Shown here one piece after another: positions 7,002 to 18,101 of a DNA stretch of 64,000 nucleotides; the first letter of the stretch is position 1, and each line of letters opens with the position of its first letter. The position numbers and the translations under genes were made by a program. Source of the DNA: Paucibacter sp. KBW04 (GTDB taxonomy: Bacteria; Pseudomonadota; Gammaproteobacteria; Burkholderiales; Burkholderiaceae_C); NCBI RefSeq assembly GCF_003852425.1, contig NZ_QAJN01000002.1, forward strand, positions 352,787 to 416,786, in the 5' to 3' direction. The notes below the pieces were generated by a model. The model made no database searches. It saw nothing but the letters and a program-made list of their open reading frames with translations, and was not told the DNA's origin.

Positions 7002-9260
7002 ATGTCAATGAATGACGAAGATGCAGAAATCCTAGCGGTCGCCCGGGCCGGCTTCTTGGACGAGGCGCAGGAGATGCTGCGCCAGTTCGAGCAAGGACTG
7101 CTGGTCCTGGAAGAAGACCCCAGCGATTCGGAAAGCCTCAACTCCGCCTTCCGCGCCGCTCACACCATCAAGGGTACGGCCGGCATGTTTGGCTGCGAGG
7201 CGGTGGTGACCTTCACCCACGAAGCCGAAACCCTGCTGGAAGCTTTGCGCTCGGGCACTCGCCAGCTCGATGAAGATGTGGTGGCTGCCCTGCTAGAAAG
7301 CCGCGACCAAATCGAACTGCTGTTGGGCGAGGTGCAAAGCGGTGAGGAAGACCCGGGCGTCAAGGCCAGCAGCGAAGCCCTGGCGGCCCGCTTGCGCGCC
7401 CTCCTGGGCGCAGAAGAGGCGGCCAGCGCTCCGGCGGCGGCCGCGGCCAGCAAAGCCCCTGTGCAGAGCGCCCAGGCCGAGCCAGAAGACAGCGGCGGCG
7501 ATGCCTGCTGGCATCTGTCCTTGCGCTTCGGTCACGACGCCTTGCGCAACGGCCTGGACCCTTTGGCTTTTCTGCGCTACCTGGCCACCCTGGGCGAGAT
7601 CAAGGCCTTGCGCAGCCAAGTCCAGGCCATACCCAATCTGGACGAGCTGGACGCCGAGGCCTGCTATCTGGGCTTTGAGCTGCGCTTCGATTCCAAGGCC
7701 AAGCGTGAAGACATCGAGCGCGTGTTCGAGTTCGCGCTCGAAGACAGCGATGTGCAGATCTTCGAGCCCGGCACCGCGCCCGCTGCTTTTGAAGAACTCG
7801 CCACCCGCCGCTGCGGTGACGATGCCGAGGCTCGCGCCGCCCTCTTCCAATGCTGGCACGAGATGGGCATGCGCTTCAAGGTGCGGCTTGAGGTCGCGGC
7901 CGTCCCCGAGGCCGAAGCACCCCAAGTCATTCCGCATATCGAGCGCCGGGTGGGCCCGGCCGAAGAAGGCAAGACCCAAAAGCGCAATGACCGCCGCAGC
8001 GGCGAGGGCGAGCGCCGCGAAGGTGGGCGCGACCGCCGGGCCGGTGACGAAACCCGCTTTGTACGGGTGCGCGCCGACAAGCTGGACAAGCTGATCGACC
8101 TGATCGGCGAGCTGGTGATCGCCGGCTCGGGCGCCCAGATGATTGCCCATCAGGAAGGCTCGGCTGTACTGGTCGAAGCCACCCAGCGGGTGATGGATCT
8201 GGTGCAGGAAACCCGTGACGGCACGCTGGCCCTGCGCATGGTGCCGATTGGCGAGACCTTTGGCCGCTTCCAGCGCGTGGTCCGCGATGTCTCCAAACAG
8301 CTGGGCAAGGAAGTCGATCTGGTGGTTACCGGCGGTGACACCGAGCTGGACAAGTCCATGGTGGACTCCATCGCCGATCCGCTGATGCATCTGGTTCGCA
8401 ACAGCATGGACCATGGCCTGGAAACCCAGGAAGGCCGCATCGCAGCCGGCAAACCGCCGATGGGCCGCCTGGCACTGAACGCCTATCACGATGCCGGTGC
8501 GGTGGTGATCGAGGTCAGCGACGACGGCCGCGGCCTGGCGCGCGAACGCATTCTGGCCAAGGCGGTGGAGCGCGGCCTGATTGCCGAGGGTCAGGTCTTG
8601 CCCGACCACGAGGTCTGGCAGCTGATCTTCCATGCCGGCTTCTCCACCGCCGAGCAGGTCACCGACCTTTCCGGCCGAGGCGTGGGCATGGACGTGGTCA
8701 AACGCAATATCGAGGCCTTGCGCGGCACCATCGCGCTGACCAGCGAGGTCGGCAAAGGCACGCTGACCCAGATCCGCCTGCCGCTGACCCTGGCCATGAT
8801 CGATGGCTTCCTGACCATGGTGGGTGGCGTCAACTATGTGTTGCCCTTGTCGGCGGTGGCCGAGTGCATCGATGTGCCGGCCGAGTGCGCAACGCAGGGC
8901 GAACGGGTCAGCGGCACTTTCGATCTGCGCGGCGAGGTGCTGCCCTGGCTGGATCTGGCCCGTTTTTACGGCATCACGCCAGACACCTCGCGCAGACGCA
9001 GCGTGGTGGTGGTGCGCGACGGCCAAACCCGAGTGGGTCTGATCGTGGATCGCCTGCTGGGCGAGCACCAGACGGTGATCAAACCACTCTCAGCCATCTT
9101 CCAGCATCTGAAAGCCTTGGCGGGTTCCACCATCCTTGGCTCCGGTGACGTGGCCCTGCTGCTCGACGTCTCCGGCCTGCTGAACGCTGCGGTCCGCAAT
9201 GGCCAGCAGGTTCGCCAGATCGGCACGGCCGCCTTCGCTCACGCCGCCCTCAAATCCTGA
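7002..9260 (+). CDS. cheA: Chemotaxis histidine kinase CheA
   Basis: A 752-residue kinase from the ATG at 7002 (GAGGA upstream); an open frame continues back through the STAS gene but is not used. The N-terminal Hpt domain has phospho-histidine H54 in [13 protein letters not shown]. In place of a recognisable CheY-binding P2 domain, residues about 165-260 form a domain of the [20 protein letters not shown] type found in a subset of CheA proteins. A charged linker (about 320-350) leads to the dimerisation helix ([18 protein letters not shown]), the ATPase domain (N box [11 protein letters not shown], then SDDGRGL and [14 protein letters not shown]) and the CheW-like domain ([17 protein letters not shown]). 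It autophosphorylates at receptor arrays and phosphorylates CheY and CheB. Confidence 0.95.
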   Translation: MSMNDEDAEILAVARAGFLDEAQEMLRQFEQGLLVLEEDPSDSESLNSAFRAAHTIKGTAGMFGCEAVVTFTHEAETLLEALRSGTRQLDEDVVAALLESRDQIELLLGEVQSGEEDPGVKASSEALAARLRALLGAEEAASAPAAAAASKAPVQSAQAEPEDSGGDACWHLSLRFGHDALRNGLDPLAFLRYLATLGEIKALRSQVQAIPNLDELDAEACYLGFELRFDSKAKREDIERVFEFALEDSDVQIFEPGTAPAAFEELATRRCGDDAEARAALFQCWHEMGMRFKVRLEVAAVPEAEAPQVIPHIERRVGPAEEGKTQKRNDRRSGEGERREGGRDRRAGDETRFVRVRADKLDKLIDLIGELVIAGSGAQMIAHQEGSAVLVEATQRVMDLVQETRDGTLALRMVPIGETFGRFQRVVRDVSKQLGKEVDLVVTGGDTELDKSMVDSIADPLMHLVRNSMDHGLETQEGRIAAGKPPMGRLALNAYHDAGAVVIEVSDDGRGLARERILAKAVERGLIAEGQVLPDHEVWQLIFHAGFSTAEQVTDLSGRGVGMDVVKRNIEALRGTIALTSEVGKGTLTQIRLPLTLAMIDGFLTMVGGVNYVLPLSAVAECIDVPAECATQGERVSGTFDLRGEVLPWLDLARFYGITPDTSRRRSVVVVRDGQTRVGLIVDRLLGEHQTVIKPLSAIFQHLKALAGSTILGSGDVALLLDVSGLLNAAVRNGQQVRQIGTAAFAHAALKS

Positions 9261-9289
9261 ACGCAAAAAACTTCACAGGGTCAAACGTT

Positions 9290-12145
9290 ATGAACAGTCT
9301 TCTTCGCAACATCAAACTCTGGCAAAAATTTGTACTCATCGGTTTGGTGGGCTTTGTATTGGCCATCATCCCTGCCTCCCAGCTATTGCGAGGCTTGTTG
9401 GGCGATTTGAGCTTTGTGAAGACCGAGCTGACGGGCTTGCAGCCCATCAAGGAGGTACAAAAGTTGGCTCGCGCCCTGCAAGCGCATCGCAGCTACGCCA
9501 CGCTGAGCCTGTCGGGCCAGCAAGGCAGCGAGGCGGAGCGGGTCCGAGCGCGCGATCTGGTGCGCACCGAGCTGGGCAAGGTGAGCGAGCTGCTGGCCAA
9601 CCCACAGTTCAGCAAGGCGGCCGGCCGACTCAAGGACACGGCCAACGGCTTTGAACAAGTGGTCAAGGCCTTGGAGTCCGGCCAACTGCCCTTGAAGGAC
9701 CTCTTGCAGCGCCATGCGCTGCTGCTGCAAAACACTTTGGAGGCGACGCTGGACATCGCCGACGCCTCCGGCCTGATCTTTGAGCCTGACGCCTCCACCT
9801 ACTATCTGGTGACGGTGGGTTCAGACTTCATGCCCACCACGCTGGAGAACCTCTCGCTGGCCCAGGCCCAGGGCGCGGCCCTGCTCGGCAACAAGGACGG
9901 TGCCAGCGAGGCCCGGATGTTGATTGCCGCCTCACTGAACAGCGCCGCCCAGCAGCTCGGTCGCACCTCGACCCAGCTGGAAAATGCCATCAATCTGGAG
10001 CCCGCGCTGAAAGACAGCTTGGCCGCCCCGCTCAAGGCCGGCTTGGACAGCCTTGCCGCCTTTGACAAGCTGGCCCGCAATGAGCTGGTGCTCAACGACA
10101 AGCCCAGCCTGAATGTGGCCGAATTCCAGAATCGGGCCAATAGCACCATCGAGGCTCAGTACAAGCTGATGGACCAGACCCAGGATGCGCTGGCTCAGGC
10201 CCTGGAGCAAAGAGCGGCCTCGGTGCAACGCAAGGTCTGGACCGAGGCCGGCTTGTTCCTCTTGCTGATCGCTGTAGCGGTAGGTCTGATGATTGCTATC
10301 GTGCGCTCGGTCACCCGCCCACTGAGCAGCGCGATATCTGCCGCTGAAGCAGTGACCCAGGGTGACCTGAACTACCGCATCGAAGACAAGGGCCAGGACG
10401 AGGCCGCCCTGCTGCTGCAAAAGCTCGCCGCCATGCAAGGGAATCTGCGCGACCGTGCAGCCAGCGATGCCGCTGCATTGGCGGAATCCAGCCGGGTCAA
10501 ACAGGCCTTGGACCGCTGCTCAACCAATGTGATGATTGCCGGCGCCGACGCCCATATCGTCTATATGAACAGCTCGGTGCTGAGCATGATGCAGCGCAAT
10601 GAAGACGAGCTGCGCAAGGTCTTGCCGCAGTTCGATTCGAAGCGGCTGATCGGCCAGAACATCGATATCTTCCATAAGAACCCCTCGCACCAACGAAATC
10701 TGTTGGCGGGGCTCAACGGCGAGTACAAAACTCAGATCAAGGTGGGTTCCCTCACCTTCTCGCTGATCGCGAACCCCATCATTGACGCACAGAACCAGCG
10801 TCTGGGTACCGTGGTCGAATGGCGCGACGTGACTCAAGAACTGGCCGCCCGCGAACGCGAACTGCAACTGACCGCAGAAACCTCGCGGGTCAAGCAAGCG
10901 CTGGACATTTGCTCGACCAACGTCATGATTGCCGATCCTGACGGCAACATCATTTACAACAACGGCTCGGTGGCGCAGATGATGCAGCGCAACGAGGCCG
11001 AACTGCGCAAGGTCTTGCCGCAATTCGACGCGCGCCGCATCGTCGGCTCCAACTTCGACCAGTTCCACCGTAACCCCGGTCATCAACGCAATCTGCTGGG
11101 CGGCCTGAAGAGCGAGTACAGGACCGAGATCAAGGTCAGCAACCTCACCTTCTCTCTGATCGCCAACCCGATCTTCGACGCACAGCAACAACGTTTGGGC
11201 ACGGTCGTGGAGTGGAAGGATCGCAGCGCAGAAGTGGCGGCTGAACAAGAGGTCAGCACCATGGTGGACGGCGCCACCCAAGGTGACTTCGCCAACCGCA
11301 TCGCGCTTGAAGGCAAGGAACCCTTCTTCCGCATGTTGGGCGAGAAGTTCAATGCCTTGGTTGAAACCGTCAGCGGCACCATCCGCGAGGTGCGCGCGGC
11401 AGCCGATCAACTGAGCAGCGCCTCGGATCAGGTCTCGCAGACCTCGCAATCGCTCTCGCATTCGGCCTCGCAACAAGCCGCCAGCGTTGAGCAGACCACC
11501 GCTTCTCTGCAAGAAATGGCCTCCTCGGTGAAACAAAACGCCGACAGCGCCAATGTCACCGACGGCATGGCCACCAAGGCAGCCAAGGAAGCCATGGATG
11601 GCGGCGCGGCCGTGGGCACCACGGTCAATGCCATGAAGTCCATCGCGACCAAGATCTCCATCATCGACGACATCGCCTACCAGACCAATCTGCTCGCCCT
11701 CAACGCCGCCATCGAAGCCGCTCGTGCCGGAGAGCACGGCAAGGGCTTTGCGGTGGTCGCTGCCGAGGTTCGCAAACTGGCCGAACGCAGCCAGGTGGCG
11801 GCGCAAGAAATCGGCACCCTGGCCGGCTCCAGCGTGCAGATGGCCGAGAAGGCCGGCCAGCTTCTCAACAATATGGTGCCCTCCATCCAGAAGACCTCCG
11901 AGTTGGTGCAGGAGATTTCGGCCGCCTCAGGCGAACAGTCCGAGGGCGTGTCGCAGATCACCGCGGCCATGAACCATCTGTCCACCGCGACCCAGCAGAC
12001 CGCCTCGGCCTCCGAACAGCTGTCGGCCACGGCCGAGGAGTTGTCGGCCCAAGCCTCGCAGCTGCAAGAGCAAATGGCCTTCTTCCGCTTGGCCGATGAC
12101 CATGACTCGGGCGGCTCTCGAGCTCGCCCCGGCAAGCATCGCTAA
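9290..12145 (+). CDS. Methyl-accepting chemotaxis protein with two PAS repeats (receptor 1)
   Basis: A 951-residue transmembrane receptor. TM1 at about 13-33, then a helical periplasmic domain of about 280 residues, TM2 at about 318-340, HAMP, and two tandem PAS-like repeats beginning near residues 400 and 533. The repeats are close copies ([20 protein letters not shown] versus [20 protein letters not shown], and each has LPQFD). Residues about 680-930 are the methyl-accepting signalling domain with the hairpin tip [20 protein letters not shown] and [18 protein letters not shown]. The protein ends in RARPGKHR and lacks a CheR-tethering pentapeptide. The signalling half is nearly the same as in the next gene, at DNA level too. 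The ligand is unknown. Confidence 0.92.
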   Translation: MNSLLRNIKLWQKFVLIGLVGFVLAIIPASQLLRGLLGDLSFVKTELTGLQPIKEVQKLARALQAHRSYATLSLSGQQGSEAERVRARDLVRTELGKVSELLANPQFSKAAGRLKDTANGFEQVVKALESGQLPLKDLLQRHALLLQNTLEATLDIADASGLIFEPDASTYYLVTVGSDFMPTTLENLSLAQAQGAALLGNKDGASEARMLIAASLNSAAQQLGRTSTQLENAINLEPALKDSLAAPLKAGLDSLAAFDKLARNELVLNDKPSLNVAEFQNRANSTIEAQYKLMDQTQDALAQALEQRAASVQRKVWTEAGLFLLLIAVAVGLMIAIVRSVTRPLSSAISAAEAVTQGDLNYRIEDKGQDEAALLLQKLAAMQGNLRDRAASDAAALAESSRVKQALDRCSTNVMIAGADAHIVYMNSSVLSMMQRNEDELRKVLPQFDSKRLIGQNIDIFHKNPSHQRNLLAGLNGEYKTQIKVGSLTFSLIANPIIDAQNQRLGTVVEWRDVTQELAARERELQLTAETSRVKQALDICSTNVMIADPDGNIIYNNGSVAQMMQRNEAELRKVLPQFDARRIVGSNFDQFHRNPGHQRNLLGGLKSEYRTEIKVSNLTFSLIANPIFDAQQQRLGTVVEWKDRSAEVAAEQEVSTMVDGATQGDFANRIALEGKEPFFRMLGEKFNALVETVSGTIREVRAAADQLSSASDQVSQTSQSLSHSASQQAASVEQTTASLQEMASSVKQNADSANVTDGMATKAAKEAMDGGAAVGTTVNAMKSIATKISIIDDIAYQTNLLALNAAIEAARAGEHGKGFAVVAAEVRKLAERSQVAAQEIGTLAGSSVQMAEKAGQLLNNMVPSIQKTSELVQEISAASGEQSEGVSQITAAMNHLSTATQQTASASEQLSATAEELSAQASQLQEQMAFFRLADDHDSGGSRARPGKHR

Positions 12146-12189
12146 ACCCTCAGAAAAGCCCCCAAGCCTCCCCGATCTGAAAGCCCGCC

Positions 12190-14877
12190 ATGCGCACTAA
12201 TTTGCCCGTCACCCAACAGGAATTCCTGCTCAGGGAGGGCATGACCATCGTGTCACGCACCGACCTGAAAGGCCGCATCACCTATATCAACGACGACTTT
12301 CTTGAGGCCAGCGGCTTCGCGGAAGCCGAGCTGATCGGTCAGCCTCACAACATCGTCCGCCACCCGGACATGCCCGAGGAGGCTTATGCGGATATGTGGT
12401 CGGTGCTCAAGGGCGGGCGCCCCTGGACGGGCATCGTCAAGAACCGTTGCAAGAACGGCGACCACTACTGGGTGGTGGCCAATGCCACGCCGGTCAAGGA
12501 AGGTGATTCGGTGGTGGGCTATATGTCGGTGCGCACCCGGCCGACCCGCGATCAGGTGGCCGCGGCCGAAGGCCTGTACCGCCGCTTCAAAGAAGGCAAG
12601 GCCGCCGGCTGGATCATCCGGGACGGCCAAGGCATCAAGACCGGCTTGCTGGACAGCCTGAGGCAGTTCTCCGCCAGCCTGGGCCTGGCCAGCAAGTCCG
12701 GCATGGCCGCGCTATTGCTGGCCGCGGGCGCCCTGCTGCTTGGCTATGCCCTGCCGGCGTCCAACTGGCAGTTGGCGGGCCCGGGCCTGCTGGCGGCTTT
12801 GCTCGGCGCCTGGGGCCTGTTCGCCATCAACAAGCGCCTGCGCAACACCCTCGAGGTGGCCGGTGCCCAGTTTGAAATGTTTGGCCAGGGCCGCTTCGAC
12901 GGCGTGGTGAAGACCGAGGGCCGGGACGAGCTGGCGCGCATGATGCTCGCCCTCAAGCGGGTGCAGACGCGATTGGGCTTCGAGTTTGCCGACACCCGCA
13001 AGCGTGCAGAAGAAGCCGAACGCATACGCCAAGCCCTGGATGTGGCCGCCACCAACATCATGGTGGCCGATGTGGGCTACAACATCATTTACGGCAATGC
13101 CTCGCTCAAGGCAATGTTGAGCAATGCGGAGGAAGACATCCGCAAGGATCTGCCGCGCTTCAGCGCCGCCACCGTCATCGGCAGCAATGTGGACGTGTTC
13201 CACAAAAATCCCGCGCACCAGCGCACCATGCTGGATCGCCTGAGCAGCGCCCACACCACCCGCCTGACACTGGGCGGCCGCCGCTTCGACCTGATCGTCA
13301 ACCCGGTGCTGGTCGAGGGCAAGCGCCTGGGCACGGTAGTGGAATGGAAGGATATGACGGCCGAGCTGGCCGCGGCCGAACGCGAGCAAATGCTCGCAGC
13401 CGATAACGCGCGCATCCGCAGCGCGCTCGATGTGGCGGCCATGCCTGTGCGTATCTCCGACGATCGCGGCCTGATCGTCTACGCCAACGAAGCCTTGCTG
13501 AACATCTTGCGCCGCGACGAGGCCGCTTTCCGGGCCGAGTTGCCCACCTTCGATGCCCGCCAGGTGATAGGCGGCTCCATCGGCATGTTCTACAAAGATG
13601 CAGCGGCGGCGGTGCAACGCATGTTGAATCTGCAGGAGACCACCAATGCCTCCATGGTCCTGGGCGGCCGTAACTACGACGTCACCACCTCTCCCATTCG
13701 GGATGCCGCGGGCCGCCTGATCGGCACCGTCGGTCAGTGGCAGGACCGCACCGAGCAACTGGCCGCCGAGCAAGAGTTCGACGCCCTGGCCACGGCCGCC
13801 AGCGGTGGCGATCTGAGCCAGCGCATCCCCACGGCGGACAAGACCGGCTTCTTCAAACAGATTGGCGACAAGTTCAACGAGCTGATCGAAACCGTCAGCG
13901 GCACCATCCGCGAGGTGCGGGCTGCGGCCGAGCAATTGAGCAGTGCCTCGGACCAGGTCTCGCAGACCTCGCAGTCGCTCTCGCACTCGGCCTCGCAACA
14001 GGCCGCCAGCGTGGAGCAGACGACGGCCTCCCTGCAAGAAATGGCCTCATCGGTCAGACAAAACGCCGACAGCGCCAACATCACCGACGGCATGGCCACC
14101 AAGGCCGCCAATGAGGCCCAGGAGGGTGGCGAGGCGGTCAGCCAGACGGCCGACGCGATGAAATCCATCGCCACCAAGATTTCCATCATCGACGACATCG
14201 CCTACCAGACCAATCTGCTGGCCCTCAATGCCGCCATCGAAGCGGCGCGCGCGGGCGAGCATGGCAAGGGCTTTGCCGTGGTGGCCGCCGAGGTGCGCAA
14301 GCTGGCCGAGCGTAGCCAGGTGGCGGCCCAGGAAATTGGCGCCCTGGCCGGCTCCAGCGTGCAGATGGCCGAGAAGGCGGGCGCCTTGCTGGGCAATATG
14401 GTGCCCTCCATCCAGAAGACCTCGGAGCTGGTGCAGGAGATCTCCGCTGCCTCAGGTGAGCAGTCGCAAGGCGTGAGCCAGATCACCACGGCGATGAACC
14501 ATCTCTCCACCACCACGCAACAAACCGCCTCCGCCTCCGAACAGCTCTCGGCCACGGCCGAGGAGCTGTCGGCCCAAGCCGCGCAATTGCAAGAGCAGAT
14601 GGCCTTCTTCCAATTGGCCGATGACAAACCCTCTGGCGGCGCGCGCAGCAGCGGCGCCACCCTGCATGGCCAGGCCCGCTCGCATGCCGCCCCCAGAAGC
14701 TCGGGCGCAAGCAGCGGCAGCGGTGGCAGCGTCAACGCGACCCGGGCCAATTACGAGGCCAATCAGCAGCGCAGCGCCGCGGCCCCGCAGTTCAAGCCAC
14801 CCGCCGCGAGCAGCAAGCCGCGTGGCGGCGGCAGCGTGGCCGGCGAGATCGACGAGTCCTATTTCAAACGCTTTTAA
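12190..14877 (+). CDS. Aer-like methyl-accepting chemotaxis protein with three PAS domains (receptor 2)
   Basis: An 895-residue receptor with a cytoplasmic N-terminal PAS domain of the Aer type ([13 protein letters not shown], then [18 protein letters not shown] and [14 protein letters not shown]), which in Aer binds FAD and senses redox or energy state. A short hydrophobic membrane hairpin follows at about 172-212, then a HAMP-like stretch, two further PAS domains (about 277 and 406 onward) and the signalling domain at about 558-807. The last 85 residues are a flexible Ala/Ser/Gly-rich linker ending YFKRF. That ending fits x-[HFYW]-x-x-[HFYW], the pattern of CheR/CheB-tethering pentapeptides. 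FAD binding is inferred from the family. The gene starts 44 bp after receptor 1. Confidence 0.93.
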   Translation: MRTNLPVTQQEFLLREGMTIVSRTDLKGRITYINDDFLEASGFAEAELIGQPHNIVRHPDMPEEAYADMWSVLKGGRPWTGIVKNRCKNGDHYWVVANATPVKEGDSVVGYMSVRTRPTRDQVAAAEGLYRRFKEGKAAGWIIRDGQGIKTGLLDSLRQFSASLGLASKSGMAALLLAAGALLLGYALPASNWQLAGPGLLAALLGAWGLFAINKRLRNTLEVAGAQFEMFGQGRFDGVVKTEGRDELARMMLALKRVQTRLGFEFADTRKRAEEAERIRQALDVAATNIMVADVGYNIIYGNASLKAMLSNAEEDIRKDLPRFSAATVIGSNVDVFHKNPAHQRTMLDRLSSAHTTRLTLGGRRFDLIVNPVLVEGKRLGTVVEWKDMTAELAAAEREQMLAADNARIRSALDVAAMPVRISDDRGLIVYANEALLNILRRDEAAFRAELPTFDARQVIGGSIGMFYKDAAAAVQRMLNLQETTNASMVLGGRNYDVTTSPIRDAAGRLIGTVGQWQDRTEQLAAEQEFDALATAASGGDLSQRIPTADKTGFFKQIGDKFNELIETVSGTIREVRAAAEQLSSASDQVSQTSQSLSHSASQQAASVEQTTASLQEMASSVRQNADSANITDGMATKAANEAQEGGEAVSQTADAMKSIATKISIIDDIAYQTNLLALNAAIEAARAGEHGKGFAVVAAEVRKLAERSQVAAQEIGALAGSSVQMAEKAGALLGNMVPSIQKTSELVQEISAASGEQSQGVSQITTAMNHLSTTTQQTASASEQLSATAEELSAQAAQLQEQMAFFQLADDKPSGGARSSGATLHGQARSHAAPRSSGASSGSGGSVNATRANYEANQQRSAAAPQFKPPAASSKPRGGGSVAGEIDESYFKRF

Positions 14878-14886
14878 GGAGCAGCC

Positions 14887-15432
14887 ATGAGCACAGGACA
14901 TGGCGCCCCAGCGGACATCCTGCTCAGCGCAATCGCCGAGCACGCCAAGGACGGCCCGATGCAGCAGCTGTTGCGACTGGCCGTGGGCCGCGAGACCCTG
15001 GTCATCCCCATCGAGGTGGTGCGGGAGATTTTGGAAGTTGGCCGCATGACGCCGCTGCCGCAAACCCCGCCCTTTGTGCGCGGGGTGATGAATCTGCGTG
15101 GCGCAGTCGTGCCGGTGGTCGACCTGGGCGCACGCTTCGGCCTGGGGATCACCGAGCTCGGTCGGCGCACCGCCATCATCGTGGTGGAGGCCAAGGGCGA
15201 TGACGACTACGACCGCCTGATCGCAGGCGTGCTGGTCGACGCCGTCTACGAGGTGCTGGAGGTGGACAGCAAGCGCATCGAACCGGCGCCCAGTCTGGGC
15301 GTGGCCATCTCGCCGGAGTTCCTGGCCGGCATGGTCAATGTGCGGGGCAGCTACGCAGCCTTGCTGAATCTGGACCAGGTGCTTTCACCGGCCGCCCTGT
15401 CGGCGCTAATGGCCGCACCTCAACCCGCCTGA
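14887..15432 (+). CDS. cheW: Chemotaxis adaptor CheW
   Basis: A 181-residue single CheW domain that couples receptors to CheA. After a short N-terminal extension (about 25 residues) come QLLRLAVGRETLVIPIEVVREIL and PFVRGVMNLRGAVVPVVDLGARFG, the hallmark strand with the Asn-Leu-Arg-Gly turn. A second half (AGVLVDAVYEVLEVDSKRI, then GMVNVRGSYAALLNLDQVL) follows. AAGGAG precedes the ATG, ten bases after receptor 2 stops, so the genes are tightly linked. Confidence 0.93.
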   Translation: MSTGHGAPADILLSAIAEHAKDGPMQQLLRLAVGRETLVIPIEVVREILEVGRMTPLPQTPPFVRGVMNLRGAVVPVVDLGARFGLGITELGRRTAIIVVEAKGDDDYDRLIAGVLVDAVYEVLEVDSKRIEPAPSLGVAISPEFLAGMVNVRGSYAALLNLDQVLSPAALSALMAAPQPA

Positions 15433-15454
15433 GCCCAGTCCATCGCCACACACC

Positions 15455-16255
15455 ATGAGCAATCTCTCACCCCAGTCATTCACAGCAATTACCGATTTAT
15501 TTCATCGGATCTCAGGCATCCGCCTCACCGAAGCCAAGCATGCCCTGGTGCAAAGCCGGCTGCAAAAGCTGGCGACCGACTCCGGCGAGCCCGATCTGAA
15601 CGTCTTTGTGCAGAAGATGGTGCGCGGCCAGATGCCCGAGGACATGCTGGTCAGCGTGGTGGACAAACTCACCACCAACGAGACCTACTTCTTCCGCGAG
15701 CCGGCCCACTTCGAGGACCTGGCCCGACGTGCCGGCGCGCATCGCGGCGGGGGCGAGTTCCTGGTCTGGAGCGGCGCCTCCTCCTCCGGCGAGGAGGCCT
15801 ACAGCATCGCCATGGTGCTGGCCGACAAACTCGGCACAGCGCCCTGGACCATTCACGGCACCGATCTGTCCACCACGGTGGTGGAGAGCGCACGCCAAGG
15901 CCTCTACCCCATGGAGCGAGCGCGCAATACCAGCAAGGACTATCTGCGCCGCTTCTGCCTGCGCGGCGAAGGCCCTTATGAGGGTCAACTTCTCATCATG
16001 AAAGAGCTGCGCTCAAGGGTGAAGTTCCAGTGCGCCAACCTGATGCAACCGCTGCCAGCTCTGCCCATGTTTGACGTTATTTTTCTGCGCAATGTGCTGA
16101 TCTACTTTGACGCACCGGCCAAACGTGCCATCGTGGAGCGCGTGATCGAGCGGCTCAAGCCCGAGGGCGTGCTCTATCCCGGCCATGCCGAATCGCTGGC
16201 TGCCTTGGACCTTCCACTCAAGGCCATCGCCCCGGCGATTTACCAACACGCTTGA
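15455..16255 (+). CDS. cheR: Chemotaxis methyltransferase CheR
   Basis: A 266-residue S-adenosylmethionine-dependent enzyme that methylates receptor glutamates. The N-terminal helical domain (FHRISGIRLTEAKHALVQSR) is followed by TNETYFFREPAHF, the SAM-binding region (VWSGASSSGEEAYSIAM), IHGTDLS and VIFLRNVLIYFD. The segment RGEGPYEG (about 171-178) followed by a Leu-rich strand resembles the beta-subdomain of enteric CheR that docks receptor pentapeptides. That fits the YFKRF end of receptor 2. The ribosome site is weak. The gene lies 22 bp after cheW. Confidence 0.93.
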   Translation: MSNLSPQSFTAITDLFHRISGIRLTEAKHALVQSRLQKLATDSGEPDLNVFVQKMVRGQMPEDMLVSVVDKLTTNETYFFREPAHFEDLARRAGAHRGGGEFLVWSGASSSGEEAYSIAMVLADKLGTAPWTIHGTDLSTTVVESARQGLYPMERARNTSKDYLRRFCLRGEGPYEGQLLIMKELRSRVKFQCANLMQPLPALPMFDVIFLRNVLIYFDAPAKRAIVERVIERLKPEGVLYPGHAESLAALDLPLKAIAPAIYQHA

Positions 16256-16274
16256 AGAACCCAGGGTGAAGCCC

Positions 16275-16796
16275 ATGAACAGGCCTTTCAGCAATCTACC
16301 GCCACCACGCCTCCCGCCATTGAGCGAGGTGCAGAAGACCATGAACCTGATGCCCGGCCAATGGCATTTTGGCCAGGGCGCGATGCTGCGCACCTTGCTG
16401 GGCTCCTGCGTTGCCATCACGCTCTGGCATCCGGCCAAGAAATGGGGCGGCATGTGCCATTTCCTCCTGCCCTCGCGCAGCAATCGCGGCGGTGCCGCAC
16501 TCGATGGCCGTTATGGCGATGAGGCCATTGAGATGCTGGTGCAGTCCATCAAACGCACCGGCACCAAGCCCGGCGACTATCTGGCTCATCTCTACGGCGG
16601 CGCCGACACCATGCCCGACGGCATGAACGTCAAGTTCAATGTCGGCCAGCGCAATATCGAACAGGGCTGGGCCTTGATCGACCAGCATGGTTTCCAGCTG
16701 CAAGACGTTGATGTGGGCGACAACGTGCCACGCACCGTGTCCCTGGATCTGCCTAGCGGCAAGGTCGAGGTCAAACGCGGCAAGGCCAATAAGTGA
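16275..16796 (+). CDS. cheD: Chemoreceptor glutamine deamidase CheD
   Basis: 173 residues from the ATG at 16275, with an in-frame GTG nine bases earlier as the alternative start. CheD deamidates receptor glutamines to glutamate, creating methylation sites. The catalytic Cys is in MLRTLLGSCVAITLW and the catalytic His in GGMCHFLLPSR; both motifs are intact. HLYGGADTM and VGQRNIEQGWALID are further family landmarks. The gene sits between cheR and cheB, completing the adaptation set, 19 bp after cheR. Confidence 0.92.
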   Translation: MNRPFSNLPPPRLPPLSEVQKTMNLMPGQWHFGQGAMLRTLLGSCVAITLWHPAKKWGGMCHFLLPSRSNRGGAALDGRYGDEAIEMLVQSIKRTGTKPGDYLAHLYGGADTMPDGMNVKFNVGQRNIEQGWALIDQHGFQLQDVDVGDNVPRTVSLDLPSGKVEVKRGKANK

Positions 16797-16834
16797 TCTG
16801 AAGCAAAACCTAGCAAAAATTCGGGAGCGAGCCC

Positions 16835-17929
16835 ATGAGTGAAGCCCTTCGTGTTGCCGTGATCGACGACTCTGCCGTTGTCCGCAAACACCTGACCGGT
16901 CTGCTAGAAGCCGCCGGTATCAAGGTCATCATGACCGCCAGCGATCCGCTGTTCGCCTGGCCCAAGCTGGAGTCCAACTGGCCCGATGTCATCGTGCTCG
17001 ATGTAGAAATGCCGCGCATGGACGGCATCAGCTTTCTGCGCCAGCTGATGCGTGACCACCCCATGCCGGTGGTGATGTGCTCCACCCTCACCGAAGCCGG
17101 TTGCGAAACCACCATGCAGGCCTTGGCGGCCGGTGCCGTAGGCTTTGTCACCAAGCCCAAGATCGGTCTGCGCGACTTTCTGGAAGACCCCGGCAATGGC
17201 CTGGTAGGCATGGTGCGAGCTGCCGCCAAGTCCAATGTGCGGGCCTTGCCCATCGCCTCGAGCGAACCCGGTCAGGCCGGCCAGCCGGGCAGCCGGCCCA
17301 AGGCGCCTTTCAACCCGGCCGCCTTCGCCAGCAATCTGGCCATGGCGGAAACCACCGATCGCGTCATCGCTTTCGGTAGTTCAACCGGCGGCGTGCAGAC
17401 GATTGAAGCGGTGCTCAAGCAATTGCCCCGCACCATGCCCGGCATCGTGCTGGTGCAACACATGCCGGAAAAATTCACCCAGTCTTTTGCCGCCCGCTTG
17501 AATTCCATGACCGATCTGGAGGTGATGGAGGCCAAGGACGGCGACCGGGTCATCAACGGCCGCGTGCTGGTGGCGCCCGGCGGCAAGCATATGCAGCTCA
17601 AACGCAGCGGCGCCCAATACGTGGTGGAAGTAAGGGACGGCCCCTTGGTCAACCACCACAAGCCCTCGGTGGATGTGCTGTTCAAATCGGTGGCGCAATG
17701 CGCGGGCCGCAACGCCATCGGCGCCATCTTCACCGGCATGGGAGATGACGGGGCGCGTGGTCTGCTGGAAATGCGCAAGGCTGGTGCCACCACCCTGGCC
17801 CAAGATGAGGCCAGCTGCGTGGTTTACGGCATGCCCAAGGCGGCGGCGGAATTGGGCGCGGCACAGCACATCGTCTCATTGACGGCCGCACCTGCAGCCC
17901 TCATCAAGCTCAGCGGCGTGGCGGGCTGA
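16835..17929 (+). CDS. cheB: Chemotaxis methylesterase/deamidase CheB
   Basis: 364 residues: a receiver domain with phospho-acceptor D56 ([11 protein letters not shown]) and TKP switch lysine, a linker of about 40 residues, and the methylesterase domain. The Ser-His-Asp triad is visible in FGSSTGG (near residue 181), [10 protein letters not shown] (near 208) and [11 protein letters not shown] (near 304). Phosphorylation by CheA relieves inhibition and lets it remove receptor methyl groups. GGGAGCGAGCCC precedes the ATG. It appears to be the last gene of the operon. Confidence 0.95.
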   Translation: MSEALRVAVIDDSAVVRKHLTGLLEAAGIKVIMTASDPLFAWPKLESNWPDVIVLDVEMPRMDGISFLRQLMRDHPMPVVMCSTLTEAGCETTMQALAAGAVGFVTKPKIGLRDFLEDPGNGLVGMVRAAAKSNVRALPIASSEPGQAGQPGSRPKAPFNPAAFASNLAMAETTDRVIAFGSSTGGVQTIEAVLKQLPRTMPGIVLVQHMPEKFTQSFAARLNSMTDLEVMEAKDGDRVINGRVLVAPGGKHMQLKRSGAQYVVEVRDGPLVNHHKPSVDVLFKSVAQCAGRNAIGAIFTGMGDDGARGLLEMRKAGATTLAQDEASCVVYGMPKAAAELGAAQHIVSLTAAPAALIKLSGVAG

Positions 17930-18010
17930 TTGGCGCGCTTTTCAGATTTCCCGGACGCATAAAGGCGTATTCGGGCCTAGCGCCGGGCCGCTCCCAAGCC
18001 GGCCCGCCTT

Positions 18011-18029
18011 GGCAACGCCAAGCGTTGCC
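18011..18029. terminator. Hairpin between convergent cheB and the orphan regulator
   Basis: GGCAACGC (18011-18018), CAA, GCGTTGCC (18022-18029): a perfect 8-bp stem with a 3-base loop. It lies in the 172-bp gap between convergent genes and could serve both strands, but no T-run flanks it. Confidence 0.45.
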
Positions 18030-18101
18030 GGCTCCTAGGGGGACCGGCTGGGCTTGCCCGCGTTCAGCGCGGCAAAACCGGACGAGGGGCTCACATTCGC
18101 T

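Noticed and set aside
7293-9068. Long minus-strand open frame opposite cheA
   Set aside because: Antisense shadow of a well-conserved CheA; no ribosome site and no domain.
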